NCBI GenBank assembly: GCA_026692865.1
Contig: JAPLNI010000027.1
Coordinates: 62,001 to 126,000, forward strand
DNA length: 64,000 nucleotides
Source: Planctomycetota bacterium
Lineage (GTDB): Bacteria > Planctomycetota > Planctomycetia > Pirellulales > Pirellulaceae
Direction of reading: 5' to 3'
This document shows, piece by piece, positions 1-7,768 of this stretch; positions within the stretch are counted from its first letter, which is position 1, and every line of letters begins with the position of its first letter. A model generated the notes under the pieces. It had not been told where the DNA came from, made no database searches, and saw nothing but the letters and a program-made list of their open reading frames with translations. The translations under genes and the position numbers were made by a program.

Positions 1-831
1 TATACGATTGTGCGAGTGGAACTCCATCTCGGGTAAAAGATCCGAAAGTGCAATACACAAAAAGACACCAGCAGAAAAAGCTAGTCCCCAGCCTGCAATC
101 GATTGCGACATGGGACCACCCAAGCTGCCAAAGAGAAGTACAAGCATCGCGCCGACAGGAACCATCGACGAAAAAAGGATGTTGACCAGTGCGCATTTCC
201 CGCTCGACGCTCCCTGGGCTCGCATCAGTGAAGTGATCGACATCGCGTCCAACGGCTTATGAAGTAAGATCGCGAGAAAAACTCCGAAGCCCATCAGAGT
301 CGAATGTCCGTGGGCATGATTCGCTTCCACTTGCATGGTCGAAACCAACGCGACCCCGTCCAAAAGCGTGTGAAAGCCGAGTCCAACCAGGACACCAATC
401 CAACTTAATCCCGATGCATGCGAATGATCGTGGTGATGGGCATGTGAACCGTGGTCAAGAGAATGATCGTGGTTGCACTTCTGCGTAGATTGATCGTTAC
501 TGGTCCCGTCTTTTTGGTTGCTGAAATCTACTTCGTCATGGTTATGAAAATGAAAGAACCTCAGCATAAAGAACATGATCACCATACCGGTCATCATTGC
601 CCAAGAAACTTCACCCAGCCGTGCGATTCCCAATTCGTGTACTGCGTGCGGCAATAAATGAAATACCGCAATCCCTAGCATTAACCCACCAACCAAGCTG
701 ATCAAAGTCTGCATTCGTGTATGAGTAAAACGAATGAACTTTGGGAGCCAACCGCCGAGCAAGCTTGCCGCGACAATGATCAGGCTGTAGATCGCAAGCA
801 GGCCCAAAAATGAGCTATTCAAAGGAGGCAT
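1..831 (-). CDS. ZIP family divalent metal transporter (partial, C-terminus off the window)
   Basis: This is an inner-membrane transporter of the ZIP (ZupT/Zrt-Irt) family, expected to import zinc or similar divalent cations. The reading frame is open for 277 codons from the ATG at 831 to the window edge, so the C-terminal part is missing. Several hydrophobic segments are visible, starting with LLAIYSLIIVAASLLGGWLP. The segment FHLLPHAVHELG matches the family HxxPHxxHE-type metal site, and a second helix has GLGFHTLLDG and LLHKPLDA. Between them lies a histidine-rich cytoplasmic loop (HNHDEVDF, HDHSLDHGSHAHHHDHSH), typical of metal sensing in ZIP proteins. The ATG follows AAAGGAGG-like purines only in the opposite strand, so the start rests on the hydrophobic N-terminus. 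It lies alone, 279 bp from the next gene. Substrate specificity cannot be read from sequence. Confidence 0.9.
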   Translation of the reverse strand, partial: MPPLNSSFLGLLAIYSLIIVAASLLGGWLPKFIRFTHTRMQTLISLVGGLMLGIAVFHLLPHAVHELGIARLGEVSWAMMTGMVIMFFMLRFFHFHNHDEVDFSNQKDGTSNDQSTQKCNHDHSLDHGSHAHHHDHSHASGLSWIGVLVGLGFHTLLDGVALVSTMQVEANHAHGHSTLMGFGVFLAILLHKPLDAMSITSLMRAQGASSGKCALVNILFSSMVPVGAMLVLLFGSLGGPMSQSIAGWGLAFSAGVFLCIALSDLLPEMEFHSHNRI

Positions 832-863
832 GTTCGCTGGTGAGACTTCCTGCAAGTTACACA

Positions 864-881
864 GTGCTTGTAAGTAAGCAC
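864..881. promoter_or_regulatory. Inverted repeat upstream of the ZIP transporter
   Basis: GTGCTT-GTAAGT-AAGCAC is a 6-bp inverted repeat with a 6-bp spacer, 33 bp upstream of the ZIP start codon. Position and symmetry would suit an operator for a metal-responsive repressor, but it does not match a Zur or Fur box that I can recognise. The rest of 832-1110 shows nothing else. Confidence 0.25.
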
Positions 882-1110
882 GACAGCATAACAATTACCG
901 ACAAATTTGGCGAGGACCGATCTCAATCTGCCGCGTTGAAATGAAGCGTTCACTCGGCAATTTCTCTCAATAAACAGAGCCGACGGCGCTAGCCGCGTTC
1001 AAACGCCTCCCCGCTTGTGCAGGAAAGTTCACCAACTCAGCTTAAAAGGAATACCTCCGATGCACTGCGTCTTCAATGGACGCGGTGGTTGGGCTCAACG
1101 TACTTCGACT

Positions 1111-2568
1111 TTAGCTGTTCGACGCTGCTTCCGCCAACTCGCGAACCGCAATCGGGGCAATTTGGTAAGCTCGCGAACGGAAGAGGAAGTCAATCAAGTT
1201 ACCTTCGTGCGGCTGTAGCCAATTGAGCTTGCTGGTTGGAATCGGGCCGATATTCAACCTGTCGATATGAACAGCATCCGTCAACTCCTCGATCCACGAA
1301 GAATCTGTAGTCAGAGCCGTTCCAACAAGCGTTGGGCCGATCGCGCCGAGCATCTGCTTCTGCGGGCACTCGACGACAGAGACGAATGGGAACATGTACT
1401 CCTTCATCGCAACGGCTCGAGTCGGGCCGTCAGCATGAACGACGACCGGCCGCAAATACGCACATCGCTCGTGCTCAACCAATCGAGTTCCGTATCCTGC
1501 AGTCATGTCGGTGACGCCTGATTCGGCCAAGTCTTGTTGGACCATCGACCAAGTGCCGGTAGCCATCGCTGGATTCGTGAACGCCGCGAGTTGTGCCGTT
1601 GGATCTGATGGTGGCTTGATCTCGATTCCACCAATCCGTTCAGCGATAGCAGCGGCGATCTCTTTTGTATTTCGCGATGCCCAAATACCCGAGCAGTTGA
1701 TGCAACTACGACCGGAATTGCTCAAAACACTCTCAACCATCATGTCCAAATAATCTTCCCACTGATCCACGCAGTCGTCACCGAGCAAAATCTTTGACCA
1801 TCCTGGCCCGTGTGCTTGGACTCGAGGGTTCCCCGCATATTGCTGCACGGTTTGAGCACTACCGAAAATCATGGCTCGCGGCGACTTACCAAGAATAGTT
1901 GAACCGACATCATGCGAGCCTGGGTAAAGGCAGAAGGCTTCTGCCGGGATCCCTGCTTCGATGAAAGCCGCAATCATTCGATACGGGGTCCAAGGTTCTT
2001 GCGAGCCGGGTTTCAGGACAAGTCCAACTTGCAATGCAACCGCTGGAAGCCACAGGGTGTGAACTCCTGGTGAGTTGTTCGGCAGAACGGCTCCAAGAAT
2101 CGGCGACTGACACTGGAAGGAGACCGTAACGCCGCGTCCTTCTTCGCCGTATCCTCGCGAGAAAATATCCAAGTCCAACCCACGCGTCAGGCAATCTAGA
2201 ATTTTCGGCATGTTATGAAGCACGAACGCATTCTTCATCATGTTCCCACGACACATGTGCTCGGGAAGACCCGTGCTGGCCGATTGTTGATGCACGAAGT
2301 CATCTACCGATTGCTGGCCGTCGCCAACACTGAGCGTTGCTGTCTCAAACAGGTGAGCCGCTTTGGCAACCTTTTCCATCAGTTCCGTAGAACTTAATCG
2401 TTTAAGAGCCGCACGTGCTTGCGGTGCTTTACGAATATCCATTTGGACCATGCCACCGTTGACTTGGCCGATCTTCGCAATCGGAGCGCCAGTTTCGAAG
2501 TGGATCACATCTTGAAACTCGAGCGACTTATAGGGCTTACCCCAACGGAGCGGACTTAACGTAATCAC
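1111..2568 (-). CDS. Aldehyde dehydrogenase superfamily protein, acyl-CoA reductase type (LuxC-like role)
   Basis: This 485-residue NAD(P)-dependent aldehyde dehydrogenase fold protein has a Rossmann-like segment around residues 155-230 (SPILGAVLPNNSPGVHTLWL, LKPGSQEPWTPYR). Its catalytic cysteine lies near residue 288 in NSGRSCINCSG. The usual ELGG glutamate motif is replaced by GPGWSKILLG; loss of that general base is typical of CoA-acylating dehydrogenases that reduce acyl-CoA or acyl-enzyme to aldehyde. It is the last gene of a minus-strand group behind an adenylating ligase and an alpha/beta hydrolase. The likely job is therefore reduction of an activated acyl group to an aldehyde, as LuxC does; that is inference. 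The start is GTG at 2568, with AGGAG 11 bases upstream. Alternatives are an oxidative aldehyde dehydrogenase or a glyceraldehyde-like substrate. Confidence 0.8.
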   Translation of the reverse strand: MITLSPLRWGKPYKSLEFQDVIHFETGAPIAKIGQVNGGMVQMDIRKAPQARAALKRLSSTELMEKVAKAAHLFETATLSVGDGQQSVDDFVHQQSASTGLPEHMCRGNMMKNAFVLHNMPKILDCLTRGLDLDIFSRGYGEEGRGVTVSFQCQSPILGAVLPNNSPGVHTLWLPAVALQVGLVLKPGSQEPWTPYRMIAAFIEAGIPAEAFCLYPGSHDVGSTILGKSPRAMIFGSAQTVQQYAGNPRVQAHGPGWSKILLGDDCVDQWEDYLDMMVESVLSNSGRSCINCSGIWASRNTKEIAAAIAERIGGIEIKPPSDPTAQLAAFTNPAMATGTWSMVQQDLAESGVTDMTAGYGTRLVEHERCAYLRPVVVHADGPTRAVAMKEYMFPFVSVVECPQKQMLGAIGPTLVGTALTTDSSWIEELTDAVHIDRLNIGPIPTSKLNWLQPHEGNLIDFLFRSRAYQIAPIAVRELAEAASNS

Positions 2569-2680
2569 TTGGAATTATCTCCTGCAAACTTTGATAGTAG
2601 TAAATGTTTTGTCATGCAACTGTTACTGCAAGTGTTAATTGAAACTTGAAGCAACGGCGTTCGATCTGTGGTATCGTGAC

Positions 2681-3841
2681 TTAGTAAACTCCGACAGTGG
2701 TTCCGCCAGGGATACCGTGGAACGGTCGTACTCCGCTGATTCCGTCCCAAGGGTATTTAGCGAAAGGTTGTTCGCGCTCTCCTTCATCTCGTTCAAGGAA
2801 GCCCGGGACAAAGAACTCTTTGGTCAATGTGTAAAGCTTGGCACGACCGGTTTTTCCGAAGCCTACAACTTGCTTGTGATCATCGAAGTCCACGACTTCA
2901 ACAACAGCCCGCGGTTGCGGTGCGTAGTAAGCGATCGTGTAGTCGTCATGTGCTCCAATCGGACGTGAGCATGCCAAACCCATCAATGTGTTACCGTAAG
3001 TTGGCGTCATGAAAACCCCACCTTCGTCGGAAGGTCCACCAAGCAGTTCTTCGACGCAGAATCGCGTCCACTGTGGAGTGAATTCGGTTCCGCCGGAAAA
3101 TATGCCGGTGATACCAATTTCTTGAATACTTGTTCCTCGCTCTGCCAGCCCATAGGCGAGCGACTCTAAGAGTTTTGGAGTCGTGAAGATACACTTGATA
3201 TCGTGACCCGCGGTAAGAATCGTGATGGCCTGGTCGATACAGTGCCTCTTGTATTCTTCAAGATGCTCCATCCAACCTTTCTTGATCAGTTTGATAACCC
3301 AACGCGGATCTAAGTCGATGCAGAAACTGATACCGCCGCGATATTGGCAGAGATGTTCTACTGCCAGTCGCAATCGACGTGGACCTGACGGACCAAGCAT
3401 CAACCAATTCGCTCCTTTCGGGAAAAACTCATCTGGAAGTGTGTGGCTGAACAATTCGTAATCGATTCGGAAGTCATCAATGACTACCCGACTCTTGGGA
3501 GTACCAGTCGTGCCACCAGTCTCGAAGACGTACGTTGGCTTGCCGGCCATACCAGCAGGAATCCAACGATTTACAGGGCCGCCTCGCAACCAATCGTCCT
3601 CGAACAGAGGAAACTTCTTGATGTCTTCGAAGCATTTCACTTCGGTTAGCGGATCAAACTTCAGCTCTTTCTTTTTTTGCAACCAAAACGGCGATCCTGT
3701 CGACTCATGAAAGTGCCACTGAACCGTTTCGTGGGTGTGGCTATCGAGAACCGCTTTTGCATTGGCGACTTGAGCGGCCAGGTCAGCGTTACTGGAAACA
3801 TTTGAGGGGGATTCAACTGTGCTCATGGGCAGAACCTGCAT
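2681..3841 (-). CDS. Adenylating acyl ligase, LuxE/PaaK-like
   Basis: This is a 386-residue AMP-forming acyl ligase. The adenylate-binding P-loop is ETGGTTGTPKS at residues 106-116, followed by the conserved GPSGPRR and TPTYGNT segments of the phenylacetate-CoA ligase/LuxE branch. LuxE acyl-protein synthetases are about 370 residues, so the length fits, while full acyl-CoA synthetases are longer. It would activate a carboxylic acid with ATP. The acceptor (own cysteine, carrier protein or CoA) cannot be told. It lies 112 bp before the aldehyde dehydrogenase and 103 bp after the hydrolase on the same strand. Two starts are possible: ATG at 3841, or ATG at 3826 (MSTVES), which has a weak CAGG ahead of it. 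Substrate is unknown. Confidence 0.75.
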   Translation of the reverse strand: MQVLPMSTVESPSNVSSNADLAAQVANAKAVLDSHTHETVQWHFHESTGSPFWLQKKKELKFDPLTEVKCFEDIKKFPLFEDDWLRGGPVNRWIPAGMAGKPTYVFETGGTTGTPKSRVVIDDFRIDYELFSHTLPDEFFPKGANWLMLGPSGPRRLRLAVEHLCQYRGGISFCIDLDPRWVIKLIKKGWMEHLEEYKRHCIDQAITILTAGHDIKCIFTTPKLLESLAYGLAERGTSIQEIGITGIFSGGTEFTPQWTRFCVEELLGGPSDEGGVFMTPTYGNTLMGLACSRPIGAHDDYTIAYYAPQPRAVVEVVDFDDHKQVVGFGKTGRAKLYTLTKEFFVPGFLERDEGEREQPFAKYPWDGISGVRPFHGIPGGTTVGVY

Positions 3842-3944
3842 AGGAAGAAAAAAGATTCAAGGTGGGGACGTGTCGGATAGTCACCGTAACGCCATGGGAC
3901 TGAGCAAAGCAACTGCCTTGCCTTATACTAGTATATCAAAGTTG

Positions 3945-4868
3945 TTAAACCGTGGCTTGAGTCCAATCAATCACTGAATGACACAATAAATCTCGGACGC
4001 CCGTGTAAGCGTGATCACCACCGCGAATGACTTGCAGGGATTGGGATTTGGCTCCCAAGGACTTCCAGGCTTCCATTAGGGCTTTGTCTGCATCACGAAA
4101 GCTGGACCTGGGTCCTCGAACTTCGTGTTCTCCAAAAGCCCAAAGTGTCGGGCAGGCATTTCGCCCGAGAAAGGAATGGTAATCATAGTGACTGGCCGGT
4201 CCATACTTATCGATGTAAGTCCCAGCACTCACGATCATCGGTTGCGGATAACGAATGGTAAAAAGCGTTTCCGCTTTCCCTTCGTCACAGAGTTGCTGCG
4301 CCTCTGCCAAATTTGCTGCATAAGCCGACGCGTACTTCACATCATCCTTGAGCGTGTCGGACTGAAGCCGAGGTGGCGACAGTAAGACAAGCCGCGAAAG
4401 CTTTTGAGAATCGGTCTTCCGCATCGACTCGGGACCAATTTGAGATACATAAAGCAGCGACTTTACCGCTCCCAAGCTATGCCCAAGCAGATTGATTTTT
4501 TCGTAGCCCTGTCGCTGGACAGCATCGACCCACGCAGCAATATCGACCGCTCCATCGCAAATCATTTCATAGGCCGAACCGCAACGAGAATGACCTGCCC
4601 CTACAGCAAAGTATGCAATCGCATCGCGACCGCGAGTGTTGATGCGGAGAACATCTGCACCGATGCTTAGTAGACTGCCAGAAACGGACGAAAGAAGCGA
4701 CGAATTGTAGAAATTTCCTGCAACTCCATGGACTATTAACCAGCACTCGCGATCGCTGACGAGCGTATCAAGCGATTTTGGCGACTGCTGGTAAAAGCCA
4801 TGAAGACGTAATCCGTCGAGGGTTTGAGTTTCGACGAGCTTTCCAATTGCACTGCCATCAAATGCCAT
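3945..4868 (-). CDS. Alpha/beta hydrolase, LuxD-like position
   Basis: This cytoplasmic alpha/beta hydrolase has 307 residues and no signal peptide. The nucleophile elbow is LLGHSLGAV with serine near residue 130, the oxyanion region is WLIVHGVAGNFYNS, and the catalytic histidine lies in GGDHAYTG near residue 292. The acidic member may be in AFGEHEVRGP. It resembles serine aminopeptidase-S33/thioesterase-like hydrolases. LuxD thioesterases have the same size, and this gene precedes a LuxE-like ligase and a LuxC-like dehydrogenase. It could release an acyl group from a carrier for re-activation (inference). It starts with ATG at 4868, only 60 bp after the stop of the upstream secreted-protein gene, so all four genes could share a transcript. 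Confidence 0.75.
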   Translation of the reverse strand: MAFDGSAIGKLVETQTLDGLRLHGFYQQSPKSLDTLVSDRECWLIVHGVAGNFYNSSLLSSVSGSLLSIGADVLRINTRGRDAIAYFAVGAGHSRCGSAYEMICDGAVDIAAWVDAVQRQGYEKINLLGHSLGAVKSLLYVSQIGPESMRKTDSQKLSRLVLLSPPRLQSDTLKDDVKYASAYAANLAEAQQLCDEGKAETLFTIRYPQPMIVSAGTYIDKYGPASHYDYHSFLGRNACPTLWAFGEHEVRGPRSSFRDADKALMEAWKSLGAKSQSLQVIRGGDHAYTGVRDLLCHSVIDWTQATV

Positions 4869-4928
4869 AGAAAAAGGCTGGTCAATAGACCAGCCCTCCG
4901 AATGTAATAAATGATCTAATCGAATTAA

Positions 4929-6194
4929 TTAGTTGATCGGGCTTACGATAACCGGTGGCTGGTTCACGACAAACCCACCATTGTTATTGTTATCGTTGTT
5001 GGCAATCGCAGCAGCAACACCAGCGAGGGCAGCAATTCCAAGAATTCCACTACCGCCCAAGCCTCCGCCGCTTCCGTAGCCACCGCCACCGCCGCCGCCG
5101 AATCCACCCATTCCGCCGCCACAACCACAGGATTGGCCGCACATGGCTTGTTCTTCGACGATGACTTCTGCACAGGCAGGCTCAACAATGGTTTCGCAGA
5201 TCTCGACAATGGGAGTCTCAACAACCGTTTCGCAAACTTGAGCTACTTCACAAGTCACTACTTCGCAGCTATCTACAACTTCGCAATTCAACTTTGGGCA
5301 GCTCTTGTGGAATAGTCCTACAAATTGTTTCCCATCGACAGAAGTCTGAGCCACCTTGGCATCCAAGAGTTGGAAAGAGGTCGCTACGAAACCATTCGAT
5401 CCGGCTGCAATGAATCCGTAGATCCCTTCGCTCAGACCATTGATTCCGAAGTGACCGTTAGCGTCCACTTCGCTGCGAGCCACTTCCACTCCGTCTTTCA
5501 ACACGTACACCGACATGCCTGTCAGTTTGCTATCGGTTCCTGACATACCTGAGCGTGCCAGTTGTCCTTGAAGCTTACCTTCTGCGTCCAATCGAACCGC
5601 AGACGTATTTGCAAATCGACGATTCGAAGCGATTGGGTCTGCCGGTGCAGCAACCGAGGAATCAACACGAGTCAATGATGTTGGAACGGTTTGCGAGCGG
5701 ACAATTTCCTTGATCTTCTCACCACCGGAACGAATGATTCGAACGTCAATGTTGTTCGGGAGGTGTTCGGCTGCCTTGGAATCCAAAACTTGAACCGCAA
5801 AAGCGGCGATCGATTGATTCGTTCGGGAGACGAGCGAGTAGAGCCCAGGCTCGACATCGTTGTACGTGAAATTCCCATCCACGTCGGATGTCGCAACATA
5901 AGCTACTTTACCGTCTTTGATCAAAGCGACCGGTAAGCCTTCAACAGGGATCGACTTGGTGTCAGTCAACTGCGTTAGGGTTCCGTTTACTCTACCTGAA
6001 GCGTCGGATCGCACCCACTGTCGCGAGAACAAATCGTTAAGAGGGCGACCAACGACTGCGGAAGGATCTGAATCGACAAGGGTGTATTCAGCCTCGACGG
6101 CTCGAACCGACTCGCAAGGGACGAAACTGTACAAACCTAAGCTTAATACGCCCAGGCCTACCGATGCGGAAAGACCGCGAAACCTTAAAATCAT
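4929..6194 (-). CDS. Secreted protein with two carboxypeptidase-regulatory-like domains, Cys-rich stretch and Gly-rich tail
   Basis: This 421-residue exported protein has a signal peptide ending near the AVEAEY segment. Two similar domains (about residues 40-145 and 185-290) each contain GxLTQLTD/GQLARSG, LPVALIKDGKVAYVA/MSVYVLKDGVEVARS, DVDGNFTYNDVEPGLYSLV/EVDANGHFGINGLSEGIYG patterns, the carboxypeptidase-regulatory (CnaB-like) beta-sandwich. A stretch around residues 300-360 has a cysteine every 5-10 residues (CEVVDSCEVVTCEVAQVCE). It is followed by a glycine-rich run and a hydrophobic segment (GILGIAALAGVAAAIA) before an Asn-rich end. Function is not recognised; it is likely a cell-surface structural protein. 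ATG at 6194 was chosen over an upstream TTG at 6224 because GAGG sits 6 bases before it and the signal peptide then begins correctly. Confidence 0.75.
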   Translation of the reverse strand: MILRFRGLSASVGLGVLSLGLYSFVPCESVRAVEAEYTLVDSDPSAVVGRPLNDLFSRQWVRSDASGRVNGTLTQLTDTKSIPVEGLPVALIKDGKVAYVATSDVDGNFTYNDVEPGLYSLVSRTNQSIAAFAVQVLDSKAAEHLPNNIDVRIIRSGGEKIKEIVRSQTVPTSLTRVDSSVAAPADPIASNRRFANTSAVRLDAEGKLQGQLARSGMSGTDSKLTGMSVYVLKDGVEVARSEVDANGHFGINGLSEGIYGFIAAGSNGFVATSFQLLDAKVAQTSVDGKQFVGLFHKSCPKLNCEVVDSCEVVTCEVAQVCETVVETPIVEICETIVEPACAEVIVEEQAMCGQSCGCGGGMGGFGGGGGGGYGSGGGLGGSGILGIAALAGVAAAIANNDNNNNGGFVVNQPPVIVSPIN

Positions 6195-6555
6195 GATGTG
6201 CCTCAATAGTTGCTTCGCTAGCAATAGAGTTCTACTGCAATTACTTCGGTTCCAAAGTACCTATACCGCCCAGGCTATTCAACCACATAATTGCTAAAAA
6301 TCGGCAAATTCCTCAAAAGTTTGGTGTCGGATACTTGGACGAAATGCAATTGAAAATCGTCGGTTTTCTAACGAAATCCTTTTAAAACACTTCTTTTTCA
6401 CCCCCGTTGGTATTGGTGTGCAAGAACTTCCTTCGGCCAGCAAGTATCGCTTGAGACGCTTGCGTCGCACTTCCCAAGTATCGTTTTGGCGTAGGATGAT
6501 ATAGAAACACTTCCTCTTGAACGCCTTGAGTTAAGAGTCTGCTGGGTAACCCGCT
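6195..6555. other. Divergent intergenic region, no recognised feature
   Basis: This 361-bp spacer lies between two divergently transcribed genes and must hold both promoters. No clear -35/-10 pair, hairpin, repeat copy or convincing short ORF was seen. Confidence 0.6.
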
Positions 6556-7641
6556 GTGAAAAACCAATCTATTGTTTATGCAGGCCAAAGTGATTGCGGT
6601 CTCAAACGCAGCTCAAATCAAGACAGCTTCATTGCTGCGGATTTGACGCGTTCGCTACGAGTGGAATCGACTAATCTCTCCTTCAAGACCCCCGCACGAC
6701 TTTGTGGAGGAGCATTCGGGCACCTATTCATAGTGGCCGACGGGATGGGCGGACATCAAGGTGGAAATCGAGCAAGCGAACTCGCCATCAACTACTTCGT
6801 CACGAACCTCCTCAACAACTTGCGGTGGACTCTGCGACCCGATCGCAATAGCGAACAATCCTTTCTAGCTGAGCTACAAGATGTTCTCGTCGAAACTCAT
6901 CGAGCAATAATCTCAGAGAGTAAATCGACGCCCGATTTCAAGGGAATGGGAACAACGCTGACGGCTGCGTATATCGTTTGGCCGCGGTTGTGGATCGTGC
7001 ATGCAGGCGATACGCGATGCTATATTTCACGACGGGATGATCTTCAACAACTCACCAGAGATCATACGATGGCGAGCCAGTTACTAGAGCAAGGCGCTAT
7101 CACAGCCGAAGAGGCCAGCAAATCACATTGGGCTAGCGTCCTCTGGAATGCAATCGGAGCCGACGCAGAAGAAGTCATCGCGGATACTTATCAACTAGAG
7201 CTTCAGCCCGGAGATCGACTCTTGCTCTGCTCTGATGGATTGAATAAACATGTCGACGACTTAGCCATCAACAAATTACTTCACGATACTCCAGACCCTG
7301 CAACAGCCTGTCAAAAGTTGATCGACCTTGCGAATTCACTCGGTGGATCTGACAACATCACAGCCATCGTCGCCAACTTCAGCAAGTACCTCGAACCTGA
7401 GCTCATTACATCTATTGTTCCGTCGATTGAAAACGAAATGATCCTAGAAAACCTCAGCCGATTCGCATCGAGTGCCGACACGACAGGAACTTTCCCAGCA
7501 ATCACGAACGAAACCGCAGATAATCCCCCGAGTACAAACTTAGGTACAAACTTAGGTACAAACTCAGGTACAAACTCAGGTACAAACTCAGGCACTGAAG
7601 CCTCCAAAGACCCCGAAGAAATCGATACCTTAGACTTCTAG
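6556..7641 (+). CDS. PP2C-family serine/threonine protein phosphatase (Stp/PrpC type)
   Basis: This is a soluble metal-dependent (Mn/Mg) phosphoprotein phosphatase of 361 residues. PP2C motifs are in order: SDCGLKRSSNQDS (11-23), VADGMGGHQGG (60-70, metal-binding Asp), GMGTTLTA (about 131), VHAGDTRCYI (about 148), LTRDHTMASQLLEQGAI, LLCSDGLNKHVDD (about 223) and SDNITAIV (about 265). It reverses Ser/Thr phosphorylation by Hanks-type kinases, which are abundant in planctomycetes, but no kinase gene is adjacent. The C-terminal 70 residues lie outside the fold and include five TNxG repeats from a 12-bp tandem repeat. The start is GTG at 6556, with only a weak ribosome site. Confidence 0.9.
   Translation: MKNQSIVYAGQSDCGLKRSSNQDSFIAADLTRSLRVESTNLSFKTPARLCGGAFGHLFIVADGMGGHQGGNRASELAINYFVTNLLNNLRWTLRPDRNSEQSFLAELQDVLVETHRAIISESKSTPDFKGMGTTLTAAYIVWPRLWIVHAGDTRCYISRRDDLQQLTRDHTMASQLLEQGAITAEEASKSHWASVLWNAIGADAEEVIADTYQLELQPGDRLLLCSDGLNKHVDDLAINKLLHDTPDPATACQKLIDLANSLGGSDNITAIVANFSKYLEPELITSIVPSIENEMILENLSRFASSADTTGTFPAITNETADNPPSTNLGTNLGTNSGTNSGTNSGTEASKDPEEIDTLDF
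7534..7593 (+). repeat. 12-bp tandem repeat, five copies, inside the PP2C gene
   Basis: The unit ACAAACTTAGGT / ACAAACTCAGGT is repeated five times in frame and encodes TNLG or TNSG. Copy-number change would alter the tail length without a frameshift. Confidence 0.9.
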
Positions 7642-7768
7642 TCGACCTGCGAGATCAAGCCTGCTATAGCTTAGGACACTCGTCCCGTTCGCATGCTCGT
7701 TCGGGACAACGGTCCCAAATTACGACTGGCATTTTTCATCCCGCCGCTTGCCACCAAAAAACTCTCAC

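Noticed and set aside
1111-4868. A bioluminescence (lux) operon
   Set aside because: No luciferase LuxA/LuxB or flavin reductase is present; only the aldehyde-forming half is matched, and at family level.
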